A stretch of 64,000 bases of DNA from Flagellimonas amoyensis (GTDB lineage: Bacteria > Bacteroidota > Bacteroidia > Flavobacteriales > Flavobacteriaceae), in contig NZ_QBUK01000014.1 of NCBI RefSeq assembly GCF_003058265.1, positions 1 to 64,000 of the forward strand, given 5' to 3'. Positions 16,793 to 26,636 of the stretch are shown here, one piece after another. How positions within the stretch are numbered: the first letter of the stretch is position 1; every line of letters begins with the position of its first letter. Under the pieces are notes generated by a model that was not told where the DNA came from, searched no databases, and saw only the letters and a program-made list of their open reading frames with translations. Made by a program: the position numbers and the translations under genes.

Positions 16793-17326
16793 ATGGCAGC
16801 GATTTTGGCATTCGCCGGAAGCAATTCTTCAACATCCATCAATTTCAGGCTTGTAAAACTTACCGCATCTATGGTGGAAGGGCATGACCTTCAATTGTTG
16901 AACATGACCAGATACCCGTTTCCCATGTTCAGCGAGGATGATGAAAAAAGAACAGGGTATTCCAATTCTTTGGTGGAGTTCAAGGAAGATATCCGGAACG
17001 CGGATGGGCTCATACTCTCTGTGAACGAGCATAACGGCAACCCATCGGCCTACTTCAAGAATGTTCTGGATTGGCTGTCCCGCTTGGACCGAAAATTTTT
17101 GGAAGGGACAAAGGTGCTCCTCATGTCTACTTCGGGAGGCAAGCGAGGGGGCATGGGCTCTTTGGGCGTGATCCAGAATATGTTGCCAAGGTTCGGGGCG
17201 GAAATTATTGCCACGTTTTCCCTGCCTTCGTTCCACGATACTTTTTCCGAGGACGGAATTCTGGAGGAGTCCTTGAAAGCAGCGCATGAAAAGACACTGC
17301 AGACCTTTTTGGATTCGTTAAAATAA
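16793..17326 (+). CDS. NADPH-dependent FMN reductase family protein
   Basis: A 177-residue flavodoxin-like reductase. The FMN phosphate loop is AGSNSSTSINFRLV (about 8-21); VNEHNGNPSAYFKNVLDWL (about 77-95) is the isoalloxazine and dimer region; STSGGKRGG follows. It should reduce FMN, quinones or azo compounds using NAD(P)H. It ends 6 nt before pabB, so the two are co-transcribed. The functional reason for the pairing is not clear. Confidence 0.88.
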   Translation: MAAILAFAGSNSSTSINFRLVKLTASMVEGHDLQLLNMTRYPFPMFSEDDEKRTGYSNSLVEFKEDIRNADGLILSVNEHNGNPSAYFKNVLDWLSRLDRKFLEGTKVLLMSTSGGKRGGMGSLGVIQNMLPRFGAEIIATFSLPSFHDTFSEDGILEESLKAAHEKTLQTFLDSLK

Positions 17327-17332
17327 TGGGCA

Positions 17333-18622
17333 TTGCGTACACAGCGTTCCTATAGTACAACATCATCTTTACAAAGTAAAAAAGCCCTTTTGGAATGGTC
17401 CAAGAGCTACACGGATGTGGTGTGGTTGGACAGTAACGGGCATCGGGGGAATTATTCTTCCTTTGAGGCTTGTCTGGCCATGGGTAGATCTGGGGAATTT
17501 TCTAGTTTGGAGGGGCTCAGGAAGCATTTTGATCATCAACCAGACTGGCTCTTTGGGTATTTTTCATACGACCTGAAAAACCAGTTGGAGGATTTGGATT
17601 CCCGCAATGTGGATGGTATTGGATTCCCGGACCTGTATTTTTTCCAACCCCAAAAAATCATCATTCTGGATGGAGACCAACTCCAGTTTCTGTATTTGGA
17701 AGCGGATACGGATGACATTGAAAAGGATTTTGAAACTATTGTCTCGTTGATGGGCGAAGATGATACCGATAACAGCAATACCTCCCCGGTTCCCATAAAG
17801 ATGCGTATCCATAAAGATGCCTATTTTGAAAAAGCGAACCGATTTTTGGAGCACATCCATCGTGGGGATATTTATGAGGCCAATTTTTGTCAGGAGTTTT
17901 ATGCCCAAGACGTACAAATTGCTCCTTTGGAGACCTATAAAAAGTTGAATTCCATATCCGAGCCCCCGTTTGCGGCCTACATGCGCTTGGGTGAAAGGTA
18001 TCTGATGTGTGCCTCCCCCGAGCGGTATTTGAGAAAGCAGGGCGAGAAAGTAATTTCACAGCCCATAAAAGGTACCGCACCACGGGGAAAGGATGTTGCT
18101 GAAGATCTGCACATACAGGAAAAACTGGCCCAAGATGAAAAGGAAAGGGCAGAGAACATCATGATCACGGATTTGGTACGGAACGATTTGTCCAAAAGTG
18201 CCATCAAAGGAAGTGTAACGGTTGAAGAACTTTGTAAAATTTACGGATACAAACAGGTAAATCAGATGATTTCAACTATTACTTCAAGTGTAAATCCAAA
18301 TACAAACCCTGTTGACCTGATAACGGAAACCTTTCCAATGGGCAGTATGACAGGCGCACCGAAGATATCCGCCATGAAGATCATAGAAACCTTGGAGGAG
18401 ACCAAACGAGGTCTATACAGTGGGGCAGTGGGTTATTTTGATCCAGAAGGAAATTTCGATTTCAATGTAGTCATACGGAGCATATTGTACAACGAAAAGA
18501 ACAGGTTTGTTTCGTATTCCGTCGGAAGTGCCATCACCGCAAAATCCGATCCCGAAATGGAGTACCAGGAATGCCTGCTGAAGGCGAGGGCTATGCGAAG
18601 TGTATTGGAAGAAGAAGCTTAA
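17333..18622 (+). CDS. pabB: Aminodeoxychorismate synthase component I (chorismate-binding enzyme)
   Basis: A 429-residue chorismate-utilising enzyme of the TrpE/PabB/MenF family. PIKGT (244-248) with Lys246 is the signature of PabB, which forms a covalent intermediate; TrpE has PIAGT instead. Other motifs: GDIYEANFCQEF, ENIMITDLVRNDL and FPMGSMTGAPKISAM. It should make 4-amino-4-deoxychorismate for folate. No glutamine amidotransferase (PabA) or lyase (PabC) lies nearby. The only plausible start is TTG at 17333, because an in-frame stop lies at 17324 and the product MRTQRSYS has the usual family start. Confidence 0.85.
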   Translation: MRTQRSYSTTSSLQSKKALLEWSKSYTDVVWLDSNGHRGNYSSFEACLAMGRSGEFSSLEGLRKHFDHQPDWLFGYFSYDLKNQLEDLDSRNVDGIGFPDLYFFQPQKIIILDGDQLQFLYLEADTDDIEKDFETIVSLMGEDDTDNSNTSPVPIKMRIHKDAYFEKANRFLEHIHRGDIYEANFCQEFYAQDVQIAPLETYKKLNSISEPPFAAYMRLGERYLMCASPERYLRKQGEKVISQPIKGTAPRGKDVAEDLHIQEKLAQDEKERAENIMITDLVRNDLSKSAIKGSVTVEELCKIYGYKQVNQMISTITSSVNPNTNPVDLITETFPMGSMTGAPKISAMKIIETLEETKRGLYSGAVGYFDPEGNFDFNVVIRSILYNEKNRFVSYSVGSAITAKSDPEMEYQECLLKARAMRSVLEEEA

Positions 18623-18767
18623 TATTAGAGGTTTAGGGGTTAAAATTTTAAGTTCAAGTTTAAATTTCAAAAACATAGATAAAAGAGAAATAAACAAGTG
18701 ATAGGACTCTAGACGATAGAAACCAAATAACTCAATAAACTACTAGGTGCTTTTCGAAAGGTGGCAA

Positions 18768-18803
18768 GGGCAACTGTCCCCTTGAGGGGACTTTAGGGGT
18801 GTT
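18768..18803 (+). repeat. 36-nt hairpin repeat family B, copy 2
   Basis: Matches 10020-10055 at 35 of 36 positions (a single C to T), with the same GTCCCC-TTGA-GGGGAC hairpin. Confidence 0.8.
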
Positions 18804-18910
18804 ACTTCCAGAGTGACACGAACCGTACGAATCTTCACGAAAAAATTCAACCACCGAGCACCAAATCCCAAATTGCAGTATGCAGTTGGCAGCAGCCAAT
18901 AACCAGATTA

Positions 18911-18947
18911 CCAAAGTCCATTCTCTATCGTCTATGTTCTTTTGTCT
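18911..18947 (+). repeat. Dispersed repeat family D, copy 2
   Basis: CCAAAGTCCATTCTCTATCG followed by TCTATGTTCTTTTGTCT. It matches the minus strand of 13725-13760. A shorter relative lies at 10132-10154. Confidence 0.7.
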
Positions 18948-18991
18948 TTTTTGACATCGGGCACCGAGCATCAAGCATCAACCACCAAATT

Positions 18992-19039
18992 CCAATAACT
19001 AAATAACTCAGTAACCGAATAATCCAATAACTCAACAAC
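18992..19039 (+). repeat. Degenerate AATAAC array
   Basis: Successive units of the type CCAATAACT, AAATAACTC, AGTAACCG, AATAATCC, AATAACTC, roughly every 8-9 nt. This is the clearest example of the family and lies just before tilS. Confidence 0.65.
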
Positions 19040-19057
19040 GAATCGTATTTTTGCGGT

Positions 19058-20365
19058 ATGCTGGAAAAGTTCAAAAAGCATCTGGACCTCGATTTGCCCT
19101 TCTTGAAGGGAAAACGCTTATTGGTGGCCTGTAGTGGAGGAGTGGACAGTGTGGTTCTGGCCCATTTGTCCCAACGATCTGGGTTGGACATGGCTTTGGC
19201 CCATTGCAATTTTGGGCTGCGAGGTGTGGAAAGTGATGGCGATGAGGATTTTGTGCGCCTATTGGCGGAACAATTGGGTGTGGAAGTCTTGGTGAAACGA
19301 TTCGACACGGAAGCGTATGCAGAGAACAACCGGGGCTCCATCCAAATGGCAGCAAGGGACCTACGCTATCAATGGTTTCAAGGAGTTTTGGAAAAAGAGG
19401 GTTTTGACTTTTTGGTGACGGCCCACCATGCCGATGACAACTTGGAGACTTTTCTCATCAATCTGTCCCGGGGCACGGGCATCGAAGGTCTTTTGGGGAT
19501 TCCCGAAGTGAACGGAAAAACGGTCCGTCCCTTACTTGTTTTTTCGCAAGATGAAGTGATGGCATATGCCCATTCTGAACAAATCCAATGGCGTGAGGAC
19601 AGCAGCAATGCCAGCGACAAATACCTGCGGAACAGGATAAGGCACGGAGTGTTGCCCAAACTGAAGGAGCTGCACCCCACGTTTCTCCAAAATTTTATAC
19701 GGACCCAATCCCATCTGTTCCAGACCCATACTTTGGTGGAAAACCATATCCAGACGGTCAAAGCAAAGCTTTTTGTGGAAAATGCAGGAAGCATTACAAT
19801 CGATATTGGGGAGTTGGAACGTTTACAACCCGCAGAGGCTTATGTATATGCACTTTTCAAGCCATATGGTTTCACCGAATGGGACGATGTGAACCACCTT
19901 TTGACGGCCATGAGCGGCAAGGAAGTGGTTTCCAAGACCCACAGATTGGTGAAGGACAGGCAACACTTGATCCTTTCAATATTGGAGAACAACCCTAGAA
20001 AATCATATCTGTTCCATGAAAATGGATTGGGATCGGATCTGCCCATCTGTCTTACTGTAGAAAGTGTGGAGAAAGTGGAAAAATCAGGGCAGAACGCCAT
20101 CTTTATGGATAAGGAAAAGTTAAACTTTCCGTTGGTGTTAAGGAATTGGGAAAAAGGCGACTATTTTTATCCTTTTGGTATGCAAGGAAGGAAAAAGTTG
20201 TCCAAGTTTTTCAAGGATGAGAAGATGGATGTGGTGTCCAAGGAAAAACAATGGCTACTTTGCTCGGACAACGATATTGTCTGGGTGGTGGGCAAAAGAG
20301 CAGACGAACGTTTCAAGGTCGAAGATTCGACCCGACACATAGTAAAGATTACATGGGCTACATGA
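19058..20365 (+). CDS. tilS: tRNA(Ile)-lysidine synthase
   Basis: Converts C34 of tRNA-Ile(CAU) to lysidine, so that it reads AUA; essential in most bacteria. It has 435 residues. The PP-loop ATP-binding motif SGGVDS (26-31) and the TAHHADDNLETFLINLSRG motif (about 119-137) mark the N-terminal domain, and the TilS C-terminal domain ends the protein. The stop overlaps the start of the next gene as ATGA. Confidence 0.95.
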   Translation: MLEKFKKHLDLDLPFLKGKRLLVACSGGVDSVVLAHLSQRSGLDMALAHCNFGLRGVESDGDEDFVRLLAEQLGVEVLVKRFDTEAYAENNRGSIQMAARDLRYQWFQGVLEKEGFDFLVTAHHADDNLETFLINLSRGTGIEGLLGIPEVNGKTVRPLLVFSQDEVMAYAHSEQIQWREDSSNASDKYLRNRIRHGVLPKLKELHPTFLQNFIRTQSHLFQTHTLVENHIQTVKAKLFVENAGSITIDIGELERLQPAEAYVYALFKPYGFTEWDDVNHLLTAMSGKEVVSKTHRLVKDRQHLILSILENNPRKSYLFHENGLGSDLPICLTVESVEKVEKSGQNAIFMDKEKLNFPLVLRNWEKGDYFYPFGMQGRKKLSKFFKDEKMDVVSKEKQWLLCSDNDIVWVVGKRADERFKVEDSTRHIVKITWAT

Positions 20366-22341
20366 GAGCAGTACTACTTTTTTTAGGACTTTTTTTGATC
20401 AACCTTTCCCTGTTTTCCCAAACAGATGCCAATCCGGCCATTTGGAGCCATCAAGTCAACAAAATATCGGACACGGAATACGAACTTGTCTTCACAGCAA
20501 AGATCATGGACGGGTGGCACATCTATTCCCAATACACGGTCGAAGGAGGTTCCCTGCCCAGTGAATTTACTTTTGAAAAAGCAGGGGAGGACTATGAACT
20601 TGTAGGTCAAACATCAGAAAGTGAGACTATTACCGAATACAGCGACATCTTTGAGGTAGATGAAACTTTTTTTAAAAAGGAGGCCATCTTTACCCAAAAG
20701 ATAAAACTGCTCGACCCGGAGGTGAACCAGATTTCGGTGAACCTGTTTTATCAGATCTGTAAGGAAGTCTGTATTCCCTTAGACCATCTTTTCCAGGTTT
20801 CATTGGATGGAAGCGACTTTGTGGCAACCACACAGGAACTGGATGGACGTAGTTTGGCCTTGGGTGAATCGTTGAAAGTGGATTTCAAGAACAAGCACCT
20901 CCTGAACCAAGGAAGTTCTGTGGACGCCGAAGGAAAGTCCAACCTTTGGATGATCTTCGGGCTTGGATTTTTGGGCGGACTCATCGCCTTGTTGACCCCA
21001 TGCGTGTTCCCCATGATCCCTTTGACAGTCTCCTTTTTCACCAAACAGTCACAGAACAAGTCAAAGGGTATTGGAAATGCCGTTCTCTATGGGTTCTTCA
21101 TCGTATTGATCTACTTCTTGCTGAGTTTGCCCTTCCATTTGTTCAATTCGGTGGACTCGCAGATACTGAACACCATTGCCACCAATGTTTGGCTCAATGT
21201 GTTCTTCTTCATCATTTTCGTCTTTTTTGCCTTTTCATTTTTCGGCTATTACGAATTGACCCTGCCCAGCTCTTGGGCCAATAAGATGGACTCCGCCTCG
21301 TCCAAAGTGGGAGGGGGATTGGGCATCTTTTTCATGGCGTTGACCTTGGCCATAGTGTCCTTCTCGTGCACCGGCCCCATTTTGGGCGGACTGTTGGGGA
21401 GCACTACCTTGGCAGAGGGCAATGTGGCGACCAACCTATCGGCGGGAATGGTCGGTTTTGGTTTGGCCTTGGCCTTGCCATTTGCGTTGTTTGCCATGTT
21501 CCCGGCCTGGTTGAACTCCTTGCCCAAATCGGGCGGATGGATGACCACCGTGAAAGTCGTCTTGGGCTTTTTGGAACTGGCACTTGCCTTCAAATTTTTG
21601 TCCAATGCTGATTTGGTAGGCAATTGGGGATTGTTGAAAAGAGAGGTCTTTGTGGGCATCTGGATAGTGCTCTTCGTATTGATGACCCTATATTTGTTCG
21701 GGATGTTCCGTTTTCCGCATGATGGACCAAAGAAAAAACTGACCACGACCCGAAAAATCTTTGGGGTATTGAGTTTGGCCTTTTCGGTGTATTTGCTATT
21801 GGGACTTTTCCAAGTGACCCATTTGAAACTGTTGAGTGGATTTCCGCCCCCGGACTTTTACAGTGTGGTCGAAACCGAAAGCGATTGCCCTCTTGGCCTG
21901 GATTGTTTCAAGGACTTTGAGGAAGGTGTGGCCCATGCCAAAGCCGTGAACAAACCCATTTTGTTGGATTTCACGGGATGGGCCTGTGTGAATTGCCGGA
22001 AGATGGAAGAAAATGTATGGAGCCACAGCAGCATCTATCCCCTTTTGAAGGATGAATATGTACTGATCTCCCTCTACGTGGACGATAGAAAGGAACTTCC
22101 AGAAGAAGAAAGGTTCGACTTCAAATATGATTCCGGACGGATAAAGGCCATAGAGACCGTGGGACAAAAATGGGGGACTTTCCAGACCATCAACTTCAAT
22201 GCGGCCTCGCAACCTTATTACGTGCTGCTTTCCCCCAACATGGAAATTTTGAACGACGCCGTCCAGTATGTGGACGTGGAAACCTATGGGGAATGGCTAA
22301 GGTCCGGTTTGGAAAAGCACCACCTTTCCATGGACAAATAA
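20362..22341 (+). CDS. dsbD: DsbD-like thiol:disulfide interchange protein
   Basis: Moves electrons from cytoplasmic thioredoxin to periplasmic proteins. From ATG 20362 it has 659 residues: a signal peptide (MRAVLLFLGLFLINLSLFSQ); an N-terminal alpha domain with Cys133/Cys137 (ICKEVC); a membrane domain with about eight helices and Cys214 (LTPCVFPMIP) and Cys336 (SCTGPILGG); and a C-terminal thioredoxin-like domain with Cys542-V-N-Cys545. All three redox pairs needed for the relay are present. The alpha domain CxxxC spacing differs from the E. coli layout. I chose the start overlapping the tilS stop (ATGA), because upstream in-frame codons would spoil the signal peptide. Confidence 0.9.
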   Translation: MRAVLLFLGLFLINLSLFSQTDANPAIWSHQVNKISDTEYELVFTAKIMDGWHIYSQYTVEGGSLPSEFTFEKAGEDYELVGQTSESETITEYSDIFEVDETFFKKEAIFTQKIKLLDPEVNQISVNLFYQICKEVCIPLDHLFQVSLDGSDFVATTQELDGRSLALGESLKVDFKNKHLLNQGSSVDAEGKSNLWMIFGLGFLGGLIALLTPCVFPMIPLTVSFFTKQSQNKSKGIGNAVLYGFFIVLIYFLLSLPFHLFNSVDSQILNTIATNVWLNVFFFIIFVFFAFSFFGYYELTLPSSWANKMDSASSKVGGGLGIFFMALTLAIVSFSCTGPILGGLLGSTTLAEGNVATNLSAGMVGFGLALALPFALFAMFPAWLNSLPKSGGWMTTVKVVLGFLELALAFKFLSNADLVGNWGLLKREVFVGIWIVLFVLMTLYLFGMFRFPHDGPKKKLTTTRKIFGVLSLAFSVYLLLGLFQVTHLKLLSGFPPPDFYSVVETESDCPLGLDCFKDFEEGVAHAKAVNKPILLDFTGWACVNCRKMEENVWSHSSIYPLLKDEYVLISLYVDDRKELPEEERFDFKYDSGRIKAIETVGQKWGTFQTINFNAASQPYYVLLSPNMEILNDAVQYVDVETYGEWLRSGLEKHHLSMDK

Positions 22342-22423
22342 TTGGTAAGTCCTGCTACATTTTTTCATGAGGTCGGGAAATTAGTTTTACCTTAGGGAGG
22401 TAATCTACTTAACCTAAAAGGTA

Positions 22424-24817
22424 GTGAAAAAACTAAAAAAAGTACTTCTAGTTCTTGCAGGACTGATTCTGTTGGTCCTTATTGGAATTGCCATTTTCTT
22501 GAACGGCCTCAAGCCTGATTACAGCGGAAAAAAGACATTGTCAGGATTGGCCAGCGAGGTCAAAGTACTGTATGACACCTACGGAATCCCCCACATCTAT
22601 GCGGATAATGAAGAAGATGCCCTTAGGACCTTGGGTTACGTGCACGCGCAGGACCGTTTGTGGCAAATGGAGCTCTTGAGGCGCGTGGCCAAAGGCAGAC
22701 TTTCCGAAGTATTTGGCGAAGACCTCCTGAAAACCGATAAGTTCTTTCTTTCCTTGGGCATTGATGATAACTCGGCCGCAACAGTGGCCCATATGGACAG
22801 GAATGGCAAAACGGCCATTCTTTCCCAAGCATATCTGGACGGTATCAACGCATTTATCGAAAAGGGACCGACCCCTATCGAGTTTTACCTCACAGGTCTG
22901 GATAAGGAACCTTTTTCTTTGGAAGACATACACAATGCGGTGGGCTACATGGCCTTCAGTTTTGCCATGGCGCACAAAACAGACCCCCTGCTCACCAGCA
23001 TGAGGGATAAATTGGGCGAGGAATACATGAAGGACCTTGCCATAGGTTCCGACACCTCCACCGTTTGGATCAAGAATTACAAAGGGATCAACACGGATTC
23101 GCTGGCTTCAAACATTACGGCCAGCGTGACGGCCGCTTTGGAAAAATTGCCTATTCCGCAGTTTGAGGGGAGCAATAGTTGGGTAATCGCGCCACAGAAG
23201 ACCAAGAACGGCAAGGTGATCTTGGCCAACGACCCCCACATTGGCTTTGCCCAACCATCCGTATGGTACGAGGCGCATATCAGTACGCCCACCTATGAAA
23301 AATATGGCTATCATTTGGCAGGGGTGCCATTCCCGTTGTTGGGGCACGACAGGAATTTGGCCTATGGGCTGACCATGTTTGAAAATGATGACATCGATTT
23401 TTATTACGAAGAAACACATCCTTCAGATAGCACCAAATACAAGACCGCCGATGGATGGAAGGAGTACGGATATGTGACCAAGACCATTAAGGTGAAAGGG
23501 GAGGACGATGTGCCATTCACATACCGAAAAACGCATCACGGCCCTGTCTTGAACCAAATTGCCGATCAGATTTCTGGGGAAAGGCCGGTATCCATGTCGT
23601 GGATATACACCAAGCCAAAGAACGAGGTCATAGATGCACTCTATGGATTGAGCCATGCCACAAATATCGAAGAATTCAAAAGTGCGCTGCCCAAGATCCA
23701 TGCCCCCGGACTGAATGTGATGTACGGCGACGCAGAGGGCAATGTGGGCTGGTGGGCCACCGCAAAACTCTATCAAATGCCGGACAGTCTGTCCACCAAA
23801 TATATTTTGGACGGTGCTTCGGGCAAAGAAGAACCATTGCGCTATTTGGATTTTTCCGAAAACCCAAGCGCAGAAAATCCACCATGGAACTATGTTTATT
23901 CTGCCAATAACCAACCCGATTCCATTGCAGGGATGCTGTATCCCGGATATTACCTTCCGGAAGATAGGGCAAGAAGGATTGTGCAGCTTTTGGATGCCAA
24001 GGAGGATTGGGACAAAGAGGCCGTTTCCGAGATGATCTTGGATGTGACCTCTCCCGTGAACACGCAATTGGTGACCGAGCTGATCAAATTGTTCGATGTG
24101 TCCCTTTTGACCCAAGAGCAATTGGTGCTGGTGGATTCCCTTGAAAATTGGAACGGGGAATATACCTTGACGAGCACAAGCCCAACATTGTACCATCGAT
24201 GTGAGTATTTTATGGTGAAGAATACCATGGAGGACGAATTGGGGACGGAAATGTTCAACCAGTTTTTATCCACCCATATTTTCAAACGACAAATTGCTTG
24301 GGGTGCCAAAATGGAAAGTGGAAAATGGTGGGACAATGTCCACACCAAAGATGTTGTGGAAACACGCAAGGACATTGTGATGAAATCCTTTGCCGATGCT
24401 TGGGAGTCCTTGGTCAGTGACTTTGGGGCTAATCCGAGCGAATGGACCTGGGACAAGGTGCACACCTTGGAGCACCAACATCCCATTGGTCAAGTGGAAT
24501 CCCTTCGCAAGTATTTCAATGTGGGGCCATTTCCTGTTGAAGGCACCCGCGAAGTCATCAATAACCTGTCGTTTCCATATGATGACACCGGTTTTTACAA
24601 AGTAAGTTCGGGACCGTCTACCCGAAGGATCGTTGATTTCTCGGATATTGAGAACAGTATCAGCATATTGCCCACGGGGCAGTCTGGGAATCCGTTCAGT
24701 AAGCATTACAAGGACCAGGCAGAAATGTACGTGAAGGGCGAGTTCCGAAAAATGATGATGAACAAACAGGAAATCGAGGAAAAAGCTGAATCTGTACTCA
24801 CTTTCACAAAAGAGTGA
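22424..24817 (+). CDS. Penicillin acylase family protein (Ntn hydrolase)
   Basis: A 797-residue member of the penicillin/cephalosporin/acyl-homoserine-lactone acylase family. A signal or anchor segment (about 5-30) exports it. The precursor should self-cleave before Ser250 in EGSNSWVIAP, which becomes the catalytic N-terminal serine of the beta chain. ANDPHIGFAQPSVWYEAHI and GHDRNLAYGLTMFENDDIDFY are further family motifs. The substrate may be N-acyl homoserine lactones, acylated peptides or other amides; sequence alone does not decide. The start is GTG at 22424, with no good ATG nearby. A terminator follows. Confidence 0.88.
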   Translation: MKKLKKVLLVLAGLILLVLIGIAIFLNGLKPDYSGKKTLSGLASEVKVLYDTYGIPHIYADNEEDALRTLGYVHAQDRLWQMELLRRVAKGRLSEVFGEDLLKTDKFFLSLGIDDNSAATVAHMDRNGKTAILSQAYLDGINAFIEKGPTPIEFYLTGLDKEPFSLEDIHNAVGYMAFSFAMAHKTDPLLTSMRDKLGEEYMKDLAIGSDTSTVWIKNYKGINTDSLASNITASVTAALEKLPIPQFEGSNSWVIAPQKTKNGKVILANDPHIGFAQPSVWYEAHISTPTYEKYGYHLAGVPFPLLGHDRNLAYGLTMFENDDIDFYYEETHPSDSTKYKTADGWKEYGYVTKTIKVKGEDDVPFTYRKTHHGPVLNQIADQISGERPVSMSWIYTKPKNEVIDALYGLSHATNIEEFKSALPKIHAPGLNVMYGDAEGNVGWWATAKLYQMPDSLSTKYILDGASGKEEPLRYLDFSENPSAENPPWNYVYSANNQPDSIAGMLYPGYYLPEDRARRIVQLLDAKEDWDKEAVSEMILDVTSPVNTQLVTELIKLFDVSLLTQEQLVLVDSLENWNGEYTLTSTSPTLYHRCEYFMVKNTMEDELGTEMFNQFLSTHIFKRQIAWGAKMESGKWWDNVHTKDVVETRKDIVMKSFADAWESLVSDFGANPSEWTWDKVHTLEHQHPIGQVESLRKYFNVGPFPVEGTREVINNLSFPYDDTGFYKVSSGPSTRRIVDFSDIENSISILPTGQSGNPFSKHYKDQAEMYVKGEFRKMMMNKQEIEEKAESVLTFTKE

Positions 24818-24891
24818 TTTTTCCATCCATTGGTCCGGAAGGGCTATCCATCAATTCAAACCGCTCTATTGTCAATCAATGGGCATTTGGT

Positions 24892-24913
24892 AAATAGGCT
24901 TTGCCTATTTTTT
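24892..24913 (+). terminator. Rho-independent terminator
   Basis: Perfect stem AAATAGGC (24892-24899) with GCCTATTT (24903-24910), loop TTT, then T-run. It lies between the acylase gene and comM. Confidence 0.75.
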
Positions 24914-24937
24914 GCCCTTATTTGACAAAAAATCCAA

Positions 24938-26473
24938 ATGTTGATAAAAATTCATGGCAGTGCCGTTTTTGGCATTGAGGCGACCACTGTGGTAGTGGAA
25001 GTGAATGTGGACAAGGGCATAGGCTACCATTTGGTGGGACTGCCCGACAGCGCCATCAAGGAAAGCAATTACCGTATAGCTGCCGCATTACAGAACAATG
25101 GGTACAAGATTCCCGGGAAAAAGATAACCATCAATATGGCCCCGGCCGACCTCAGAAAGGAAGGTTCCGCTTATGACCTAACCTTGGCGTTGGGAATTTT
25201 GGCTGCTTCGGGCCAGATCAAGTCGGAGGGCATCCAAAGCTATATCATTATGGGCGAGTTGTCGCTGGACGGCAGTCTTCAACCTATAAAAGGTGCCCTG
25301 CCCATTGCCATAAAGGCTCAGCAAGAGGGATTTAAAGGATTCATCCTTCCAAAGGAAAATGCCAGTGAGGCTGCCATTGTAAAAGATCTTGAAGTCTATG
25401 GCGTGGAGAACATCAAGGAGGTGATGGACTTTTTTGATCAGGACATCCCTTTGGTACGAACCCATGTGGATACCCGTCGGGAGTTTTACGAACATCTCAA
25501 TTTTCCAGAATACGATTTTGCCGATGTGAAAGGTCAGGAGAGTATTAAAAGGTGTATGGAAATTGCGGCGGCCGGTGGGCACAATATCATTTTGATAGGT
25601 CCGCCGGGAGCAGGAAAGACCATGTTGGCCAAACGGTTGCCTTCCATTTTGCCTCCAATGACCTTGCATGAAGCACTGGAAACGACCAAGATACATAGTG
25701 TGGTGGGAAAAGTGAGGAACAAGGGACTGATGAGCCAACGCCCGTTCAGAAGCCCGCATCATACCATTAGTTCCGCTGCATTGGTCGGTGGGGGCAGTTA
25801 TCCACAGCCTGGGGAAATCTCCTTGTCGCACAACGGCGTACTTTTCTTGGATGAGCTTCCCGAATTTGAGCGTAGGGTCCTCGAAGTAATGCGACAGCCC
25901 ATGGAAGACAGGGAGGTCACCATTGCACGGGCCCAATATACGGTCACCTATCCCAGCAGTTTTATGTTGGTGGCGAGCATGAACCCAAGTCCAGGCGGGT
26001 ATTTCAACGACCCCGACGCACCTGTCACTTCTTCACCTGCGGAGATACAACGCTATTTGGGTAGAATATCGGGGCCTTTGCTGGACAGGATCGACATCCA
26101 TATTGAAGTGACCCCAGTGCCTTTCGAAAAACTCTCCGAAGAACGAAAAGGGGAGAGCAGTATGGAGATCAGAAAAAGGGTGGAGGCGGCAAGGGACCTT
26201 CAGACTGCTCGCTTTTCGGCATGGGAGGACATCCATTACAATGCGCAGATGGATAGCAAGCACATCCGGCAGTTTTGCCCTTTGGGCGAATCTTCCAAGG
26301 AATTGTTGAAGAACGCCATGCAGCGGCTGAACCTTTCGGCACGGGCCTATGACAGGATCCTGAAAGTGTCCAGAACGATTGCCGATCTGGAAAACGAGGA
26401 AAACATCAACCAGAACCATATTTCGGAAGCCATCCAATACAGAAGTCTGGATAGGGACGGTTGGTTGGGATAG
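24938..26473 (+). CDS. comM: YifB/ComM family Mg chelatase-like AAA+ ATPase
   Basis: A 511-residue helicase-like AAA+ protein. ComM promotes branch migration during natural transformation. The N-terminal lon-protease-like fold (about 1-165; GYHLVGLPDSAIKES) precedes the AAA+ core with Walker A GPPGAGKTMLAKRL (about 222-235), SPHHTISSAALVGGG and Walker B GVLFLDELPEF. The C-terminal Mg_chelatase_C region closes it (about 410-505). It is full-length with intact ATPase motifs. Confidence 0.93.
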   Translation: MLIKIHGSAVFGIEATTVVVEVNVDKGIGYHLVGLPDSAIKESNYRIAAALQNNGYKIPGKKITINMAPADLRKEGSAYDLTLALGILAASGQIKSEGIQSYIIMGELSLDGSLQPIKGALPIAIKAQQEGFKGFILPKENASEAAIVKDLEVYGVENIKEVMDFFDQDIPLVRTHVDTRREFYEHLNFPEYDFADVKGQESIKRCMEIAAAGGHNIILIGPPGAGKTMLAKRLPSILPPMTLHEALETTKIHSVVGKVRNKGLMSQRPFRSPHHTISSAALVGGGSYPQPGEISLSHNGVLFLDELPEFERRVLEVMRQPMEDREVTIARAQYTVTYPSSFMLVASMNPSPGGYFNDPDAPVTSSPAEIQRYLGRISGPLLDRIDIHIEVTPVPFEKLSEERKGESSMEIRKRVEAARDLQTARFSAWEDIHYNAQMDSKHIRQFCPLGESSKELLKNAMQRLNLSARAYDRILKVSRTIADLENEENINQNHISEAIQYRSLDRDGWLG

Positions 26474-26636
26474 CCTCGTTCTTGATACATCAAAAAAATA
26501 GGCCTGTAGTGATGGAATTGGCAATGGAACGGTCTTTTAGGGAAAGAAGTGTAAAAAATACGTTAAACATTCTTACTGATCTGTATTTGAGTAAGTTATA
26601 ATGTATTTTTGCCGCCGTTTTCTAAAATTCATAAGA

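Larger units (their letters stand above)
18623..19057. other. Intergenic region with dispersed repeats
   Basis: No gene is supported. It holds an AATAAC array (18722-18740), the 36-nt hairpin repeat (18768-18803), CACCGAGCACCAAAT and GCACCGAGCATCAAGCATCA motifs, family D (18911-18947) and a longer AATAAC array (18992-19039). A GTATTTTTGC motif sits directly before the tilS start. Confidence 0.75.

Noticed and set aside
18992-19039. Short CRISPR-like array
   Set aside because: The units are 7-9 nt, degenerate and without spacers, and no cas gene is in the window.
23423-24196. Minus-strand open frame of 257 codons opposite the penicillin acylase gene
   Set aside because: The acylase reading has conserved catalytic motifs, whereas the opposite frame shows no domain and no start context.
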